Below are positions 12,906 through 17,056 of a stretch of DNA of 17,056 bases, piece by piece. Position 1 is the first letter of the stretch; every line of letters begins with the position of its first letter. Under the pieces are notes generated by a model, which saw only the letters and a program-made list of their open reading frames with translations, had not been told where the DNA came from and made no database searches. The stretch comes from WHSM01 sp050701635 (GTDB lineage: Bacteria; Actinomycetota; Actinomycetes; Mycobacteriales; Micromonosporaceae): contig JBOGDF010000084.1 in assembly GCA_050701635.1 (NCBI GenBank), positions 1 through 17,056 on the forward strand, written 5' to 3'. A program made the position numbers and the translations under genes.

Positions 12906-13400
12906 TCAGAAGGTGTAGCGCTCGGCGAGAGTCTGGTAGTCGAAGAGCTCGTCGTCGCTGAACCACAGTTCGACCTCGTACTTGGCTTCCTCGGTGTTGC
13001 CGGACGCGTGGACGAGGTTTGCGACGGCCTTGTGCTCCGCCTCGGTGTACGCCTTCGAGTGGTGCGCGAAGTCGCCGCGGATAGTGCCCGGCGCCGCCTG
13101 GTCTGGGTACGTCGGACCCACCAACCGCCGGACGTTGGTTACCGCCTCGGCGCCTTCGAGCACCAACGCGATGACCGGTCCCTGCTGGATGAAGCTGGCT
13201 GTGGCGTTGTAGACGCCGGCGCCGTGCCGCTCCTCCAGGTCGAAGTAGTGTTTGCGGGTCATACCGGCGTCCATGTGCTTCATCTTCGTACCCACGATCT
13301 TCAGCCCTGCGTCCTCGAACCGTTGGATGAGACGCCCGACCAGGCCTCTGGCAACAGCATCAGGTTTGAGTAGCACGAGAGTCCGTTCGAGAGTGGCCAC
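12906..13400 (-). CDS. ndk: Nucleoside diphosphate kinase, divergent long type
   Basis: A 164-residue NDP kinase, which transfers the gamma-phosphate of ATP to nucleoside diphosphates through a phosphohistidine. It has TLVLLKPDAVARGLVG (7-22), HYFDLEERHG (51-60), GPVIALVLEG (74-83), GTIRGDF (105-111) and the active-site histidine His131 in NLVHASGN. Typical actinobacterial Ndk is about 136 residues with NIIHGSDS. The longer C-terminus (KYEVELWFSDDELFDYQTL) and the HASGN motif are, from memory, of the kind seen in archaeal or other bacterial lineages. This suggests transfer or a second, specialised Ndk. The start is GTG 13400 with GAGG just upstream. It lies in an accessory block with Nudix, CYTH and radical SAM genes. 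Confidence 0.88.
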   Translation of the reverse strand: MATLERTLVLLKPDAVARGLVGRLIQRFEDAGLKIVGTKMKHMDAGMTRKHYFDLEERHGAGVYNATASFIQQGPVIALVLEGAEAVTNVRRLVGPTYPDQAAPGTIRGDFAHHSKAYTEAEHKAVANLVHASGNTEEAKYEVELWFSDDELFDYQTLAERYTF

Positions 13401-13648
13401 AGTTCCTCGCAGATAGGTTGAAGGTCAACGCGCTGGGCGGCACCTGGCTTTGGACAGCCGCCCGACCGTCGTTCACTCTACGAGGTTCCGCACAGATGTC
13501 GTCGCTCGCGTCCATCCGGGCTCATCGACCTGAACCGCAACTCAGGCGCTGTCATCTGGGGTGAGGTGGGTGCCGGCGCCTGGTGCGAGACCGCCGGGTA
13601 CCCTGATGCAGGCAATCTGACCTGCGAAATCATCGACAGGAGCACAGC
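13401..13648. promoter_or_regulatory. Divergent intergenic region between ndk and purS
   Basis: This 248-bp spacer should carry the promoters of ndk (minus) and purSQL (plus). A -10-like TACCCT (13599-13604) precedes purS by about 45 bases, with the ribosome binding site AGGAG at 13638-13642. No purine riboswitch-like aptamer, attenuator or gene was recognised. Confidence 0.4.
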
Positions 13649-13927
13649 GTGGCGCGCGTCGTTGTGGACGTCATGCTCAAGCCCGAAATTCTTGATCCAC
13701 AAGGCGAGGCGGTCGCTAACGCGCTGCCCCGGCTGGGTGTCTCGGGCGTGGCAGCGGTACGGATCGGCAAGCGGATTGAGCTGGAGTTCGACGACGACGC
13801 CGACCCGGCGGCGAGGCTGGACGCGGCCCGCGAGATCGCGGACAAGCTGCTCGCCAACCCGGTGATCGAAGACTTCACGGTACGGGTGGAGGACGCGGCC
13901 GAGCAGCCGGCGGAGCAGCCGGCATGA
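13649..13927 (+). CDS. purS: Phosphoribosylformylglycinamidine synthase subunit PurS
   Basis: The 92-residue small subunit of the three-part FGAM synthetase, which converts FGAR to FGAM in the fourth step of purine synthesis. PurS bridges PurQ and PurL and helps channel ammonia. The sequence has the usual KPEILDPQGEAVANALPRLG (11-30) and VRIGKRIELEFD (37-48), and ends in a low-complexity tail AAEQPAEQPA. Length is slightly above the typical 80-85 residues because of that tail. The start is GTG 13649 with AGGAG six bases upstream. The stop overlaps the purQ ATG (ATGA), so translation is coupled. Confidence 0.95.
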   Translation: MARVVVDVMLKPEILDPQGEAVANALPRLGVSGVAAVRIGKRIELEFDDDADPAARLDAAREIADKLLANPVIEDFTVRVEDAAEQPAEQPA

Positions 13928-14594
13928 GGATCGGGGTCGTCACCTTCCCCGGCTCGCTCGACGACGCCGACGCGCTGCGGGCGGTGCGCCTGGCCGGCGC
14001 GGAGCCGGTGCCGCTCTGGCACGCCGACGCCGACCTGCACGCCGTGGACGCGGTGATCCTGCCCGGCGGCTTCTCGTACGGGGACTACCTGCGGGCCGGT
14101 GCGATCGCGCGGTTCGCTCCTGTGATGGCGTCGATCGTGGACGCCGCCAACGGCGGGATGCCGGTGCTCGGCATCTGCAACGGCTTCCAGGTGCTGTGCG
14201 AGGTGCATCTGCTGCAGGGCGCCCTGACCCGTAACAGCCATCTGCATTTCCGGTGCCGCCCCCAGTCGTTGGAGTTGACGAACGCGGCGACTGCCTGGAC
14301 GAATGCGTACCCCCAAGGTCAGAAGATCGTGATCCCGGTGAAGAACATCGACGGCTGCTTCGTGGCCGACCCGAAGACCCTCGACGCCCTGGAGGCGGAG
14401 GGCCGGGTGGTGGCCCGGTACGTCGACGGCAGCCCCAACGGATCGCAGCGCGACATCGCCGCGATCACCAACCCGGCCGGCAACGTGGTCGGCATGATGC
14501 CGCACCCGGAGCACGCGGTGGAGGCGCTGACCGGCGCGTCCACCGACGGCCTCGGGATCTTCCAGTCGGTCCTGACCCACCTGGGGGCAGGGGT

Positions 14595-14598
<4 letters not shown>
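13924..14598 (+). CDS. purQ: Phosphoribosylformylglycinamidine synthase subunit PurQ (glutaminase)
   Basis: A 224-residue class I glutamine amidotransferase that releases ammonia from glutamine for PurL. The nucleophile is Cys85 in LGICNGFQ, and the triad is completed by His194 and Glu196 in MMPHPEHA. LPGGFSYGDYLRAGAIA (46-62) forms the oxyanion region. Length is normal for the stand-alone PurQ found in Gram-positive bacteria. It starts in an ATGA overlap with purS and ends in another with purL, so all three subunits are made together. No damage to the active site is seen. Confidence 0.96.
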
Positions 14599-16904
<2,306 letters not shown>

Positions 16905-16936
16905 GCCGAAAGCCGCGCGCGAGCCGTAGGGGCTAG

Positions 16937-17056
16937 GGCCTGTCCTGTGGATCTTGGTCGAGCGAGACAGGTGCCAGGCGGCGGTCCGGCAAGGCGGAGG
17001 TTCGTCCGAATACCGGTGTTGTATTCGGACGGTTCTCCAACGCCGCCGGTCGTCGT
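16937..17056. repeat. Probable end of a dispersed or mobile repeat element, cut by the window edge
   Basis: After purL a CTAG (16933-16936) is followed by GGCCTGTCCTGTGGATC, then a perfect 11-bp palindrome and GGTTCTCCAACGCCGCC. From memory, very similar CGTCCGAATAC...GTATTCGGACGGTTCTCC sequence recurs between genes in Streptomyces and related genomes, often next to IS or MITE-like ends. CTA or CTAG targets are used by several IS5-like elements. No transposase lies within the window, so the element type is undecided. Confidence 0.45.
17003..17031. terminator. Strong palindrome, possible purSQL terminator
   Basis: CGTCCGAATAC (17003-17013) and GTATTCGGACG (17021-17031) are exact reverse complements around a seven-base loop. 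The stem is 11 bp and would stop transcription coming from purL, although there is no U-tract. It may belong to the repeat element rather than to the operon. Confidence 0.5.

Noticed and set aside
13401..13648. Purine riboswitch upstream of purSQL
   Set aside because: No aptamer-like three-way junction could be recognised; actinomycete purSQL operons are not normally controlled this way.
13478..13702. 74-codon open frame on the minus strand between ndk and purS
   Set aside because: No ribosome binding site or coding bias, and it overlaps the purS start and promoter region.

Overview
The window is high-GC DNA with dense codon bias toward G/C third positions, many GTG starts and several likely leaderless promoters. 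Together with a purS-purQ-purL operon, a MazEF pair close to the mycobacterial MazF3 type, a calcium-dodecin homologue and actinobacterial-style HTH-Nudix proteins, this points to a filamentous actinomycete. Micromonosporaceae is my best guess, but only a guess.

Left part (1-6.5 kb). A possible coding fragment runs off the left edge on the minus strand. It is followed, also on the minus strand, by a three-gene operon: a YtrA-type GntR repressor, an ABC ATPase and an ABC-2 permease. A perfect 11-bp inverted repeat sits in front of the repressor, and a GCTCG-rich repeat supplies the ribosome binding site of the ATPase. Next on the plus strand come a decayed-looking small membrane gene and a mazEF toxin-antitoxin pair with its own operator-like inverted repeats. 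A tandem-GNAT acetyltransferase (minus) and an HTH_42/AlkZ-like protein (plus) diverge from a 71-bp spacer. A calcium-type dodecin and a VOC-fold protein follow.

Middle (6.5-9.3 kb). A secreted four-cysteine protein on the minus strand lies opposite purB (adenylosuccinate lyase), which is closely followed by a GDT1/TMEM165-family cation transporter.

Accessory block (9.3-13.4 kb). This is the most interesting stretch. A minus-strand operon encodes a 74-aa protein ending in Gly-Gly, a MoaA-like radical SAM enzyme with extra C-terminal cysteines, and a CYTH-domain triphosphate-binding protein. It diverges from two overlapping Nudix genes. The first is fused to an N-terminal helix-turn-helix and has a damaged Nudix box; the second has an intact box. 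A convergent pair follows: a divergent long-type nucleoside diphosphate kinase and a 103-aa helical protein. The Nudix part uses visibly more A/T-ending codons than the neighbouring housekeeping genes. All these families act on phosphorylated nucleotides or on radical chemistry, so I propose a Nudix-regulated nucleotide-modification or signalling module. That is inference; I cannot name its product.

Right part (13.4-17.1 kb). purS, purQ and purL form a tightly overlapping operon for formylglycinamidine ribonucleotide synthetase in purine synthesis. The last 120 bases hold a strong palindrome and look like the end of a dispersed or mobile repeat cut by the window edge. I saw no tRNA, rRNA, CRISPR array or transposase gene.
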